64,000 bases of DNA. Origin: Erythrobacter sp. Its GTDB lineage: Bacteria > Pseudomonadota > Alphaproteobacteria > Sphingomonadales > Sphingomonadaceae. The stretch covers positions 1 to 64,000 of the forward strand of contig PNKW01000006.1 of the NCBI GenBank assembly GCA_013822695.1, read 5' to 3'. Of the stretch, positions 26,273-41,078 are shown piece by piece. Within the stretch, counting starts at the first letter, position 1; every line of letters starts with the position of its first letter. Under the pieces are notes generated by a model. The model searched no databases. It was given only the letters and a program-made list of their open reading frames with translations, and had not been told where the DNA came from. A program made the translations under genes and the position numbers.

Positions 26273-28435
26273 GTGAGGCCGCCGCCAGAGGCTCTCGCCG
26301 CGCTGCTGGACGGCACCCACGCCGATCCCTTCTCGCTGCTTGGGGCCCATGCGGGGCCGGAGGGCACCTTCGCCCGTGCGATCCTGCACGGGGCGGAAGA
26401 GGCCGAGGCCTACTCGCTGAAGGGCGGTCGGCTCGGCAGGATGAAGCGCGTCGATGGCCCGCTGTTCGAGGGCAAATTGCGGGGCAAGCCCAAGCCGGTC
26501 AAGTATCGCTGCCGGGGTCACGGGAGCGAATGGTGGGTGACCGACCCCTATTCTTTCGGCCCGGTGCTCGGCCCCATGGACGATTTCCTGATCGCCGAGG
26601 GCACCCATTTTCGCCTGTTCGACAAGCTGGGCGCGCATGTGATCGATCACGAGGGCGCGGACGGCGTCCACTTTGCGGTGTGGGCGCCCAATGCGCGCAG
26701 CTGCAATCTGGTGGGCGACTTCAACGGCTGGAACCCGGCCGCCCACATGATGCGCCGCCGGGTCGATATCGGCGTGTGGGAGATCTTCATTCCCGACATC
26801 GGCGAGGGCGCGGCCTACAAGTATCGCATCACCGGCCCCGACGGCACGGTGCTCCCGTTGAAGGCCGACCCCTTCGCCTTCGCCAGCGAGCTGCGCCCCA
26901 AGACTGCCAGCATCGTCGCCCGCCCCGGCAAGCGCGAATGGGGCGACGCGGCCCACCGCGCGCACTGGGCCAGCGTCGATCCCCGGCGGGAGGCCATATC
27001 GATCTACGAAGTCCACCCCGGTTCCTGGCAGCGCGACGACAATGGCTGGTTCCTGACCTGGGATGAAATGGCCGCGCGGCTGATCCCTTACGTGACCGCA
27101 ATGGGTTTCACCCACATTGAGTTCCTGCCGGTCTCCGAGCACCCCTATGACCCCAGTTGGGGCTACCAGACCACCGGGCTCTATGCCCCCTCCGCCCGCT
27201 TCGGCGACGTGGAGGGCTTCGCGCGCTTCGTCGACGGGGCGCACCGCGCTGGCATCGGCGTGTTGATCGACTGGGTGCCCGCGCACTTCCCGGTCGACGA
27301 ACACGGCCTTGCCCGGTTTGACGGCACGGCGCTCTACGAGCACGAAGACCCGCGCCTCGGCTTCCACCCTGACTGGAACACCGCGATCTACAATTTCGGG
27401 CGCAAGGAAGTGCGGAGCTTCCTCGTCAACAACGCGCTGTTCTGGGCCGAGCAGTACCATGTCGACGGGTTGCGCGTCGATGCTGTCGCCTCGATGCTCT
27501 ACCGCGATTACTCCCGCGCCGCGGGCGAGTGGATCCCCAATGCCGAAGGGGGCCGCGAGAACTGGGAGGCGGTCGAATTCATGCGCGCCACGAATCGCGC
27601 GCTCTACGGCACCCACGGCGGGGTGATGACCATCGCCGAGGAATCGACCTCATGGCCCGGCGTTTCGCACCCCGCCTTCGACGAAGGCCCGCGCACGGCA
27701 TTGGGCTTCGGGTTCAAGTGGAACATGGGCTTCATGCACGACACGCTCCAATACATGGCGCGTGATCCGATCCACCGGAAGTACCACCACAACGAGATCA
27801 CTTTCGGCCTCGTCTATGCCTTCTCGGAAAACTTCGTCCTGCCGCTGAGCCATGACGAGGTGGTCCACGGCAAGGGCACGATCCTCGGCAAGATGAGCGG
27901 CGATGATTGGCAGCAATTCGCTACCTTGCGCGCTTACTATGCGATGATGTGGGGCTATCCCGGCAAGAAGCTCCTGTTCATGGGTCAGGAATTCGCCCAG
28001 CGCCGCGAATGGAGCGAGGAGCGCAGCCTCGACTGGGAGCTGCTGGACGCACCCGCGCACCGCGGGGTTTCAGACCTGATCCGCGACCTCAACCGCCTCT
28101 ACCGCGCAACCCCCGCGCTCCACGCACGCGATTGCGAGGGCGACGGCTTCGCATGGCTGATTGCCGACGATGCCGAGAATTCGGTCTTTGCCTGGGCAAG
28201 GAAGGCACCCGGCGAGCCTCCGGTGGCGGTGATCGCCAATATGACTCCCGCGCTTCACACCCATTACCGCGTGCCGCTTCCGCATGACGGCACCTGGGCC
28301 GAGGTGCTGAACTCGGACGCGGCGATCTACGGCGGCAGCGGGCAGGGCAATATGGGGCAAGTAACCGCGGCAGACGGCGTCGCCCAGATCGTGCTCCCGC
28401 CACTTGCCACGATAATGCTGCAATTCACCGGATAA
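26273..28435 (+). CDS. glgB: 1,4-alpha-glucan branching enzyme
   Basis: GVHFAVWAPNARSCNLVGDFNGWN, EVHPGSW, LRVDAVASMLYRDYSR, MPLSHDEVVHGK-like LPLSHDEVVHGKGTI. Confidence 0.95.
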   Translation: MRPPPEALAALLDGTHADPFSLLGAHAGPEGTFARAILHGAEEAEAYSLKGGRLGRMKRVDGPLFEGKLRGKPKPVKYRCRGHGSEWWVTDPYSFGPVLGPMDDFLIAEGTHFRLFDKLGAHVIDHEGADGVHFAVWAPNARSCNLVGDFNGWNPAAHMMRRRVDIGVWEIFIPDIGEGAAYKYRITGPDGTVLPLKADPFAFASELRPKTASIVARPGKREWGDAAHRAHWASVDPRREAISIYEVHPGSWQRDDNGWFLTWDEMAARLIPYVTAMGFTHIEFLPVSEHPYDPSWGYQTTGLYAPSARFGDVEGFARFVDGAHRAGIGVLIDWVPAHFPVDEHGLARFDGTALYEHEDPRLGFHPDWNTAIYNFGRKEVRSFLVNNALFWAEQYHVDGLRVDAVASMLYRDYSRAAGEWIPNAEGGRENWEAVEFMRATNRALYGTHGGVMTIAEESTSWPGVSHPAFDEGPRTALGFGFKWNMGFMHDTLQYMARDPIHRKYHHNEITFGLVYAFSENFVLPLSHDEVVHGKGTILGKMSGDDWQQFATLRAYYAMMWGYPGKKLLFMGQEFAQRREWSEERSLDWELLDAPAHRGVSDLIRDLNRLYRATPALHARDCEGDGFAWLIADDAENSVFAWARKAPGEPPVAVIANMTPALHTHYRVPLPHDGTWAEVLNSDAAIYGGSGQGNMGQVTAADGVAQIVLPPLATIMLQFTG

Positions 28436-28471
28436 ATAGCCAAAACACCAATACTCTGGGGAGAGAATGGG

Positions 28472-29733
28472 ATGATTGAGAGGACGTCTGGGAGGCCGCT
28501 GGCACGCGATGCCATGGCCTATGTGCTGGCCGGCGGGCGCGGCAGCCGGTTGATGGAGCTGACCGACCGGCGCGCCAAGCCTGCGGTCTATTTCGGCGGC
28601 AAGACGCGGATCATCGATTTCGCGCTGTCGAACGCGATCAATTCGGGCATCCGCCGCATTGGGGTGGCGACGCAATACAAGGCGCATTCGCTGATCCGCC
28701 ACATGCAGCGCGCGTGGAATTTCATGCGGCCCGAGCGTAACGAAAGCTTCGACATCCTGCCTGCGAGCCAGCGCGTGTCGGAAAACCAGTGGTACGAAGG
28801 CACGGCCGACGCGGTGTTCCAGAACATGGACATCATCGCGGCCCACGCGCCCAAATACATGGTGATCCTCGCGGGCGATCACATCTACAAGATGGACTAC
28901 GAATTGATGCTCCAGCAGCACGTCAATTCGGGCGCAGATGTAACCGTCGGCTGCCTTGTCGTGCCCCGGATGGAGGCGACCGGCTTCGGCGTCATGCAGG
29001 TCGACGCCGCCGACACCATAACTGCCTTTGTCGAAAAGCCGGCCGACCCGCCCGGCATTCCGGGCAACGAGGGCATGGCGCTGGCCTCGATGGGGATCTA
29101 CGTCTTCAACACTGATTTCCTGTTCGAACAGCTCGAACGTGACGCTGCCGATCCGGCCTCGAAGCGCGATTTTGGCGGGGACATCATTCCCTACATCGTC
29201 AAGCACGGCAAAGCGGTCGCGCACCGCTTCACCAGCAGCTGCATCCGCGCAGCGGAAGAAATCGAGGAATACTGGCGCGATGTCGGCACGTTGGACGCCT
29301 ATTTCGAGGCCAATCTCGACCTCACCGACACCGTGCCCAAGCTCAACCTCTATGATCGCGACTGGCCGATCTGGACCGATGCGATCGTGGCAGCACCGGC
29401 CAAGTTCGTCCATGACGAGGACGGGCGGCGCGGCTTTGCGGTGTCTTCGCTGGTGTCGGGCGATTGCATCATCTCCGGCAGCCAGGTGCGCCGCAGCCTG
29501 CTGTTCACCGGGGTCAAGATCGGAAGCTTCTCCAACGTGCGCGAGGCGGTGATCCTGCCCTATTGCAACGTCGGGCGCGGGGCGCGGCTCAGCCGGGTGA
29601 TCATCGATAGCGGCGTGCGCATCCCCGAAGGCATGGTGATCGGTGAAGATCCCGAACTTGATGCGCGCCGCTTCCGCATCTCGGACAAGGGCGTGGTGCT
29701 GGTCACCCGCGACATGATGGCGCGCCTGCAACT

Positions 29734-29737
<4 letters not shown>
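28472..29737 (+). CDS. glgC: Glucose-1-phosphate adenylyltransferase
   Basis: [62 protein letters not shown]. Confidence 0.95.
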
Positions 29738-34654
<4,917 letters not shown>

Positions 34655-34675
34655 GCAAACGGGGAATACCGGGCG

Positions 34676-34715
34676 GATCGGGTGGAAGGGTTGATCGAAC
34701 CCTCCGGACCCGATC
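34676..34715 (-). terminator. Imperfect hairpin downstream of the tandem micropeptides
   Basis: gatcgggtggaagggtt-gatcg-aaccctccggacccgatc; no clear U-tract, so termination is uncertain. Confidence 0.4.
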
Positions 34716-34827
34716 AGGCCATCAGCGTCGGGCTTGCCGGGATGATCGCATAGGCGAAGCTGGCAACCGTCAGCACGACGGCGAAGGCAGCAGGAGCGAG
34801 GCGGGCGGCGGTGTCGGAAGCGAACAT
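34714..34827 (-). CDS. 37-aa single-TM peptide, paralog of the adjacent peptide
   Basis: MFASDTAARLAPAAFAVVLTVASFAYAIIPASPTLMA; AAAGGA ribosome-binding site about 8 nt upstream of ATG 34827. Confidence 0.65.
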   Translation of the reverse strand: MFASDTAARLAPAAFAVVLTVASFAYAIIPASPTLMA

Positions 34828-34859
34828 GGGTCTGGTCCTTTGGTCGGGGTTCGCGCCGA

Positions 34860-34973
34860 TCAGGCGACGAGCGAGGGGCTGGCGGGGATGATGGCGAAGG
34901 CGAAGAAGGCGGCCGAAATCACGACCGAGAAGGCGGCGGCGAAGAAGCGGCTCGAGGTTTCGTTGGCGTACAT
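34860..34973 (-). CDS. 37-aa single-TM peptide, paralog of the adjacent peptide
   Basis: MYANETSSRFFAAAFSVVISAAFFAFAIIPASPSLVA; AAGGAG ribosome-binding site about 7 nt upstream of ATG 34973. Confidence 0.7.
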   Translation of the reverse strand: MYANETSSRFFAAAFSVVISAAFFAFAIIPASPSLVA

Positions 34974-35036
34974 GGTGGGTCTCCTTGGTGTGTCTTGCGG
35001 TGTTTCCCGGGCCATCCCGGGGATGCCGGATACTTT

Positions 35037-35051
35037 GCAGGAGCCGTGCCA
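35037..35051 (-). promoter_or_regulatory. Sigma54 (RpoN)-type -24/-12 promoter candidate
   Basis: Minus strand TGGCACGGCTCCTGC; matches TGGCACGNNNNTTGC except one T to C, with GG and GC correctly spaced. Confidence 0.55.
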
Positions 35052-35194
35052 AACTCGAAAAATGGCGGAATTCCGCGCTTTCATAGCTTGCGCGCAGCAA
35101 ACAAGCGGTTCATCCAAACGAAAGCTTGGGAAAATTCACCAATGGTTGGCGAGGTCAGTTTTGCGGCTTGGACGCGCCCTGCGGGCGCGCAGCA

Positions 35195-35830
35195 TCAGGC
35201 GCCGCGCTGGCCAAGATAGGCAAGTGCCTCGGCCTCGCTGATGACCTCGGCATATTTGGCCTGGAGGTCGAACAGGTTCGCCTCGTGCGGGGCCGGATGG
35301 CGGTCGGCGCAGGCCTCGCGCACCACCAGCGGGACGAAGCCGTATTGCATCGCATCGAGCGCGCTCGCGCGGACGCAGCCCGAGGTGGAGTAGCCGGTGA
35401 TCAGCAGCGTATCGATCCCCTCGCCGTGGAGCGCCTCGGCAAGGCCTGTGCCGAAGAAGGCCGAAGGGTATTGCTTGGTCACGACGCGCTCGCTGGCCTG
35501 CGGGGCCAGCTCTGCCGGAAAGGCCCCGAGGGGTGAGCCTTCTACAAAGGCCTTCAGGACCGGGGCCTTGCGGTAGAACACCCCGCCGTTCGATCCGTCC
35601 GGCTTGTAGGAGACATTGGTGAACACCACCGGCACACCGCCCGCGCGCGCAGCCGCCGCGAGCCGTGCATTGCTGTCCCGCGCCGCCGCTGCTGTCTCCA
35701 TGAACAACGCCGAGCCTTCGGTCAGGTAGGCCGCCACCACATCCACGATCAGCAGCGCCGGGCGCGTCCCTGGCTGGAGCCGCCCCTCGAACACCCCCGC
35801 ATAATTGTCGGCTGCCGAGGGGCCGGTCAT
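35195..35830 (-). CDS. Isochorismatase/N-carbamoylsarcosine-amidohydrolase family hydrolase
   Basis: ALLIVDVVAAYLTEGS, KQYPSAFFGTGL, ITGYSTSGCVRASALDAMQYG (D/K/C triad); start ATG 35830. Confidence 0.85.
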   Translation of the reverse strand: MTGPSAADNYAGVFEGRLQPGTRPALLIVDVVAAYLTEGSALFMETAAAARDSNARLAAAARAGGVPVVFTNVSYKPDGSNGGVFYRKAPVLKAFVEGSPLGAFPAELAPQASERVVTKQYPSAFFGTGLAEALHGEGIDTLLITGYSTSGCVRASALDAMQYGFVPLVVREACADRHPAPHEANLFDLQAKYAEVISEAEALAYLGQRGA

Positions 35831-37020
35831 CAGATGATCCCCGCCGCAGCCAGCCGCTCGAGTTCGGCTGCGTCCATACCCAACCGCTCGGCAAAAACCT
35901 CGGCATTGTCCTGCCCGGGTGCGGCGGGTGCGGGGCGGCGGATGGTCGAGGGGGTCTTGGAGAGCTTGGGAAAGGCGTTCTGCATCTTGATGCGTCCGCG
36001 CGCTTGCGTCTCGACCTCGATGATCGCCTCGCGCGACTGGAAATGCGGATCGGCGAGCATCTCGGGTGCGCGGTAGACGCGGCCCGCGGGGATCGAATAT
36101 TCGGTCATCAGCGCATCGACCTCGTCGACCGTCAGCGTGCTCGTCCACGCATTGACCCGTGCGTCCAGCTCGTCCTGATGGATCCCGCGCGCGATGTGGG
36201 TGGCATAGCGTTCGTCGGTCGCCAGTTCCGGCTGCCCCATCGCCTGACACAGCCGCGCGAAGATCGCATCGCCGTTGCCGCCGATCATGTAGACGCCGTC
36301 CTTGCAGGTGTAGACATTGGACGGTGCGATGCCCTTGAGCACCGATCCCGAGCGTTCGCGGATCACGCCGTTGCGGTCATATTCGGGCACCAAGCCCTCC
36401 ATCACCTGCAACACCGCCTCGTAGAGCGCGGAGTCGACGACCTGCCCCTCACCGGTCTTGGCGCGGTGGTGGAGCGCGGCGAGCACGCCCATGCAGCCAT
36501 AGGTCGCGCACAGCGTGTCGCCGATCGAAATGCCCATGCGGCTGGGCGGGCGGTCGGGTTCGCCGACGATATAGCGCCAGCCGCCCATCGCTTCGCCGAT
36601 CCCGCCGAAACCGGCGCGGTCGGAATAGGGCCCGTCCTGCCCGTAGCCCGACATGCGGGCGATGATCAGGCCGGGGTTGATCGCGTGAAGCTCCGCCGGG
36701 CTGAGACCCCAGCGTTCCAGCGTGCCGGGCTTGAAGTTCTCGATCAGCACGTCGGCCTCGGCAATCAGCCGCTTGGCCAGCGCCTGACCCTCGGGTACGC
36801 GCAGGTTGCAGGTGACCGAGCGCTTGTTGCGGGCGATCACCTCCCACTGCACCTTCTCCTCGCCCTGGCCCCAGTTGCGCATCGGATCGCCCGCGCCCGG
36901 CGGCTCGATCTTGACCACGTCCGCGCCCATGTCGCCGAGCAACTGGCCGCAGAAGGGGCCGGCGAGCAGCTGGCCCATTTCAACCACTTTTATGCCGTGA
37001 AGCGCCCCAGTGCTGGTCAT
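35830..37020 (-). CDS. CaiB/BaiF family (type III) CoA transferase
   Basis: GIKVVEMGQLLAGPFCGQLLGDMGADVVKIEPPGAGDPMRNWG; NKRSVTCNLRVPEGQ; DVLIENFKPGTLERWGL. Confidence 0.92.
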   Translation of the reverse strand: MTSTGALHGIKVVEMGQLLAGPFCGQLLGDMGADVVKIEPPGAGDPMRNWGQGEEKVQWEVIARNKRSVTCNLRVPEGQALAKRLIAEADVLIENFKPGTLERWGLSPAELHAINPGLIIARMSGYGQDGPYSDRAGFGGIGEAMGGWRYIVGEPDRPPSRMGISIGDTLCATYGCMGVLAALHHRAKTGEGQVVDSALYEAVLQVMEGLVPEYDRNGVIRERSGSVLKGIAPSNVYTCKDGVYMIGGNGDAIFARLCQAMGQPELATDERYATHIARGIHQDELDARVNAWTSTLTVDEVDALMTEYSIPAGRVYRAPEMLADPHFQSREAIIEVETQARGRIKMQNAFPKLSKTPSTIRRPAPAAPGQDNAEVFAERLGMDAAELERLAAAGII

Positions 37021-37036
37021 CGCGCCGCCTCCGCGT

Positions 37037-37083
37037 CTCCGCGTCTCCGCGTGATTAAAATTGGCTCACGCGGAGACGCGGAG
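37037..37083. repeat. Intercistronic inverted repeat of CTCCGCGT-type units
   Basis: CTCCGCGTCTCCGCGTGA (37037-37054) is the exact reverse complement of 37066-37083; 11-bp A/T-rich loop. Confidence 0.85.
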
Positions 37084-37114
37084 GCGCGGAGGGGTATGGG
37101 ATGTGCCGGGAGCT

Positions 37115-39001
37115 TCATTCTGCTGCCTCCTGCATCGCCCATACGGGCTGGATGGGGGCCTTCAGCCCCGTTTCGTCCTCGCAGTTCGCACGCAGCGTTT
37201 CGATGCCGGGGCCGTAGTCGAACAGCGGCAGCTCGCCCCGGCTGGCCGACATTTCCGCGCGCAGCTTTTCGGTTGCCGCGTCGTCCACCACGCCATCGGC
37301 GTCGGCGATCACCCCATAGGCACGCGCGCCTTCGGGCGTGACGAGACCCTGCCGGATTTCGAGGCCCACCAGCGCGGGATCGCGCGCCAGCGGGTCACCC
37401 CAGCCGCCGCCGCCCCAGGTGATGAAGTGGAGCAGATCGCCCGCCTTCACCGCGACGCTCTCGACCTTGTTGCCGACGATCTCCTGCGAGCCATCGGCAC
37501 GCTCCAGCACCTTCTTCGCCCGCGCCCCCGGATGCCCGCCATTGACGCCCCACGGCGGCACGAACCAGCGGTCGTCATGGATCGCGATCTCGCCATCGGC
37601 GAGGAAGCGGTAGGTCATGTGAATGCCGTTGCCGCCGCGGTGCAGGCCCGCCCCGCCGCTGTCGGGCGCGGTGGAGTAACGCTCGATCCGCAGCGGGAAG
37701 TAGCGTTCGAGGAACTCGTTGGGGACATTGGTGAACCCCGGCCACAGCGAGTGCCCATCCGGCCCGTCGCCCAGCGGACGGCCCGGAATGCCGCCGAAGC
37801 CGATCTGGAACAGCTGGAACCAGTCGCGCGTCCCGCCCTCGCGGGAATCCCATCCGGAGTAGAACAGGTGCGGGGAGGAGGAGAACCCGGCGGCGTTGAG
37901 GAACTCCGGCGTCTTCTGCCCGAGCAGCCCGCCGAGAATGTCGAAGATACGGCCCAGCGCATGGGTGCGGCCCGACAATGCGGCGGGGAAGTGCGGCTTG
38001 AGCAGCGAGCCTTCCGGAATGCGCACCTCGATCAGATCGTAGAACCCGTCGTTGAACAGGATTTGCGGATCGAACACCATGATCATGTAGATGCCGAAGA
38101 ACATCTTGAACATGTTTTCGTTGAGGAAAAAGTTGATCGAGGCAGCCGATTGCGGGTCGGTGCCCTCGAAATCGAGGATCACGCGGTCCCCGTCGCGCCT
38201 CATGGTGCAGCGGATCTTGTAGGGGCCGTAGCCCTTGCCGTCGTCGCAGATGTAATCCTCGAAACTGACCGGCTCCTCGGCCACCGCCATCGCCAGCAGC
38301 GCCTTCATCGCGCGGTGGTTGCGGGCGAGCAATTCCTGCGTGGCCGAGACATAGACATCATCGCCGAAGCGGTCGGCCATTTCCACCACACGGCGCGCGG
38401 CTACGCGGCACGAGGCGATCAGCGCGTTGAGGTCCGCCTGACACCAGTCGGGCTTGCGGGTCTGGTGCATCACCAGCTTCATCAGGTCTTCGTTGTATTC
38501 GCCGCGCTTCCAGATCTTCACCGGGGGGATGCGCACGCCTTCCTCGAAGATCGAGGACGCGCCGATCGGCATCGAACCGGGCACGCTTCCGCCGATGTCG
38601 CTCTGGTGGCCGAACATCGCGGTGTAGGCGAGCAGGCGCCCGTCCTTGAACACGGGGAGCAGCACCAGCCAGTCGTTCGAGTGGCTGATCGCCCCGCCGC
38701 AGGAATAGGGATCGCTGAGGAAGATCATGTCCCCATCCTCGATCGTGCCGTCGAAGCTCTGGAGGAAGCCGTCGATGAAACTGCCGAACTGGCCGACGAT
38801 CATCTTGCCAGCCGGGTCGGAGATCAGCGGGAAGGCGTCGCCCTGTTCGCGGATGCCGGGCGACATGGCGGTGCGCACGAGGGTCGCGTCCATCTCGATG
38901 CGCGCGTTCCTCAGCGCGTTCTCGATGATGTCGAGCGTGACGGGATCGATTGCGATCTTGGCGAAGGGGGTGGTGTTGGGTTCGATGATGCGAGCCGGCA
39001 T
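37115..39001 (-). CDS. Hydantoinase B/oxoprolinase family protein
   Basis: DPVTLDIIENALRNARIEMDATLVRTAMSPGIREQGDAFPLI; GDMIFLSDPYSCGGAISHSND; PHFPAALSGRTHALGRI. Confidence 0.9.
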   Translation of the reverse strand: MPARIIEPNTTPFAKIAIDPVTLDIIENALRNARIEMDATLVRTAMSPGIREQGDAFPLISDPAGKMIVGQFGSFIDGFLQSFDGTIEDGDMIFLSDPYSCGGAISHSNDWLVLLPVFKDGRLLAYTAMFGHQSDIGGSVPGSMPIGASSIFEEGVRIPPVKIWKRGEYNEDLMKLVMHQTRKPDWCQADLNALIASCRVAARRVVEMADRFGDDVYVSATQELLARNHRAMKALLAMAVAEEPVSFEDYICDDGKGYGPYKIRCTMRRDGDRVILDFEGTDPQSAASINFFLNENMFKMFFGIYMIMVFDPQILFNDGFYDLIEVRIPEGSLLKPHFPAALSGRTHALGRIFDILGGLLGQKTPEFLNAAGFSSSPHLFYSGWDSREGGTRDWFQLFQIGFGGIPGRPLGDGPDGHSLWPGFTNVPNEFLERYFPLRIERYSTAPDSGGAGLHRGGNGIHMTYRFLADGEIAIHDDRWFVPPWGVNGGHPGARAKKVLERADGSQEIVGNKVESVAVKAGDLLHFITWGGGGWGDPLARDPALVGLEIRQGLVTPEGARAYGVIADADGVVDDAATEKLRAEMSASRGELPLFDYGPGIETLRANCEDETGLKAPIQPVWAMQEAAE

Positions 39002-39005
39002 GGGT

Positions 39006-41063
39006 TTAGCCCTTCGCTTTCAGATTGATGAGAATGTTGCCGACTGCGTCGACAGCCGCGCGGCAATCGTGTTCGACGAGGGTGGTCGAATCCATCTCGG
39101 TGATGATCGCGGGCCCTTCGATGACGTCGCCTTGTCGCAGTTTCGCACGGTCGTAGATCACGGCAGGCCGCTCCGCCCCGTCGATCCACACCACGTGGTC
39201 GCGGATCTTGGCAGCAGAAGGATCGCCGTCGCCCTTGGGCAATTCCGTCGCGGGAAGGGCCGGGGCCTGCCCTTGCGCCACCGCGCGCAGGTTCACGATC
39301 TCGTGCGGCGTATCCATGTTGAAGGTGAAGAGCCTGAGGTGCTCTTCATCGAAGCGGGCGAGGATTCCTGCAATGCCGTCCGCCTCGAGAATGTCCTGCG
39401 TGATCGTCAGCGGCACCTCGAAGGCCTGGCCCGCATAGCGCACGTCGATTTCGAACAGCGAGGTGATCTGGTCCTCAGGGATGCCGTCGGCGAGCAATTC
39501 GCTGCGGGTCTGCGCGGCCATCTCGTCGAGCACCGCGACGAGGTCGGCGATGCTGGTGTCCTTGGCGAGCCGCGAGAAGCTACGCGCGGTTTCGGTGCGC
39601 ATCCGCGTCGTCGCGTCGCCCAGTGCGCACAGCACGCCGGGGGAGACGGGGGAGATCGCGGGCCAGCTTCCCATCAACCGCGCGACCGCATTCACATGCA
39701 GCGGCCCCGCGCCGCCAAAGCCCATCAGCGCAAATTCGCGGGGGTCATAGCCCTGCTGGACCGAGATCATGCGCAGCGCGCCAAACATGTTCTCGTTGAC
39801 GATATCGATGATCCCGCGTGCGGCTTCCATGAGGCTGACACCGAGCGCGTCGGCGATGGTCTGCACCGCCGCCTTGGCGCCTTCGCGGTCGAGCTTGAAG
39901 CTGCCGCCGAGGAGGTCTTCGGGGAGGTAGCCGAGCACCACATTGGCGTCGGTCACGGTCGGCAGCGTGCCGCCCTTGTTGTAGGCGACCGGCCCCGGCA
40001 CCGCCCCCGCGCTCTCCGGCCCGACGCGCAGCGCGCCGGTCAATTGCGGCACGTGGGCGATCGAGCCGCCGCCTGCCCCCACGGTTTTCACGTCGAGCGC
40101 CGAGGCGCGCACCGAAAGGTGCCCGACTTCGGTGGTGCGCTGGCGGCGCGGTTCGAGGCCCTGAATCAGCGCGACATCGGTGGAGGTGCCGCCCACATCG
40201 AGCGTCAGGATATTCTCGAAGCCCGCATTCTTCGCGACCCACAGCGCGCCGGTGACGCCGCCTGCGGGGCCGGACATGAGGATGTTGACCGGGTGCTCTT
40301 CCGCCTTCTGGCTCGACATCAAGCCGCCGTCCGAGCGTAGCAGCGAGAGGCGGCCCTTCATGCCTTCTGCCTCCAGCTTGTTGCGCAGGTTGGAGACGTA
40401 TTTGCTCACCACCGGGCGCACCGCAGCGTTGGCGACCGTGGAAAGCGTGCGCTCATATTCCTGCATTTCGGGCAGGACTTCGTGGGAGAGTGAGACGGGG
40501 ATGCCGGGCAGTTCCTCGGCCGCGATCTGGCCGATCCGCGCCTCATGCGCGCCGTTGAGATAGGCGTTCATCAGCGACACGGTCAGCGCCTCGATCCCCT
40601 CGCCCTTCAGCTTGCGCAGCGCTGCGCGCACCGCGTCTTCATCGAGCGGTGCAACCTCGCGCCCTTGGGCATCCATGCGGCCCGGCACTTCGACCGTGTG
40701 TTCGAGGCGCGCAAGCGGCTGCGGCTTGGGCCACACGATCCACGCGGCAAGCCCGCCGGGCACGAAGCTGCGCGCGATCTGCATGATGTCGCGATACCCT
40801 TGCGTGGTGACGAGGCCGACCTTCGCGCCCTTGCCCTCCAACACGGCATTGGTGGCCACCGTGGTGCCGTGGAGGAAATAGCTGATTTCCGCTGCCGTGA
40901 TTCCGGCCTGCGCCAGAATCGCCTTCACGCCGTTGAGGATGCCCTCGGAGCTGTCATGCGGGGTCGAGGGGGTCTTGTGCCGCCAGAAGGCGCCGCTCGC
41001 CTCGTCGAACAGCAGGAGGTCGGTGAAAGTCCCGCCCACATCCACACCCAGCCTGTATGTCAT
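39006..41063 (-). CDS. Hydantoinase A/oxoprolinase family protein
   Basis: YRLGVDVGGTFTDLLLFDEASGAFWRHKTPSTPHD; HGTTVATNAVLEGKGAKVGLVTTQGYRDI; LTLDVGGTSTDVALI. Confidence 0.92.
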   Translation of the reverse strand: MTYRLGVDVGGTFTDLLLFDEASGAFWRHKTPSTPHDSSEGILNGVKAILAQAGITAAEISYFLHGTTVATNAVLEGKGAKVGLVTTQGYRDIMQIARSFVPGGLAAWIVWPKPQPLARLEHTVEVPGRMDAQGREVAPLDEDAVRAALRKLKGEGIEALTVSLMNAYLNGAHEARIGQIAAEELPGIPVSLSHEVLPEMQEYERTLSTVANAAVRPVVSKYVSNLRNKLEAEGMKGRLSLLRSDGGLMSSQKAEEHPVNILMSGPAGGVTGALWVAKNAGFENILTLDVGGTSTDVALIQGLEPRRQRTTEVGHLSVRASALDVKTVGAGGGSIAHVPQLTGALRVGPESAGAVPGPVAYNKGGTLPTVTDANVVLGYLPEDLLGGSFKLDREGAKAAVQTIADALGVSLMEAARGIIDIVNENMFGALRMISVQQGYDPREFALMGFGGAGPLHVNAVARLMGSWPAISPVSPGVLCALGDATTRMRTETARSFSRLAKDTSIADLVAVLDEMAAQTRSELLADGIPEDQITSLFEIDVRYAGQAFEVPLTITQDILEADGIAGILARFDEEHLRLFTFNMDTPHEIVNLRAVAQGQAPALPATELPKGDGDPSAAKIRDHVVWIDGAERPAVIYDRAKLRQGDVIEGPAIITEMDSTTLVEHDCRAAVDAVGNILINLKAKG

Positions 41064-41078
41064 GCCGTTTCCTCTTGA

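Noticed and set aside
24194-27616. 1140-aa minus-strand ORF across glgP/glgB
   Set aside because: Antisense to two highly conserved enzymes; composition is Arg/His/Gly/Val-rich shadow sequence typical of high-GC DNA.
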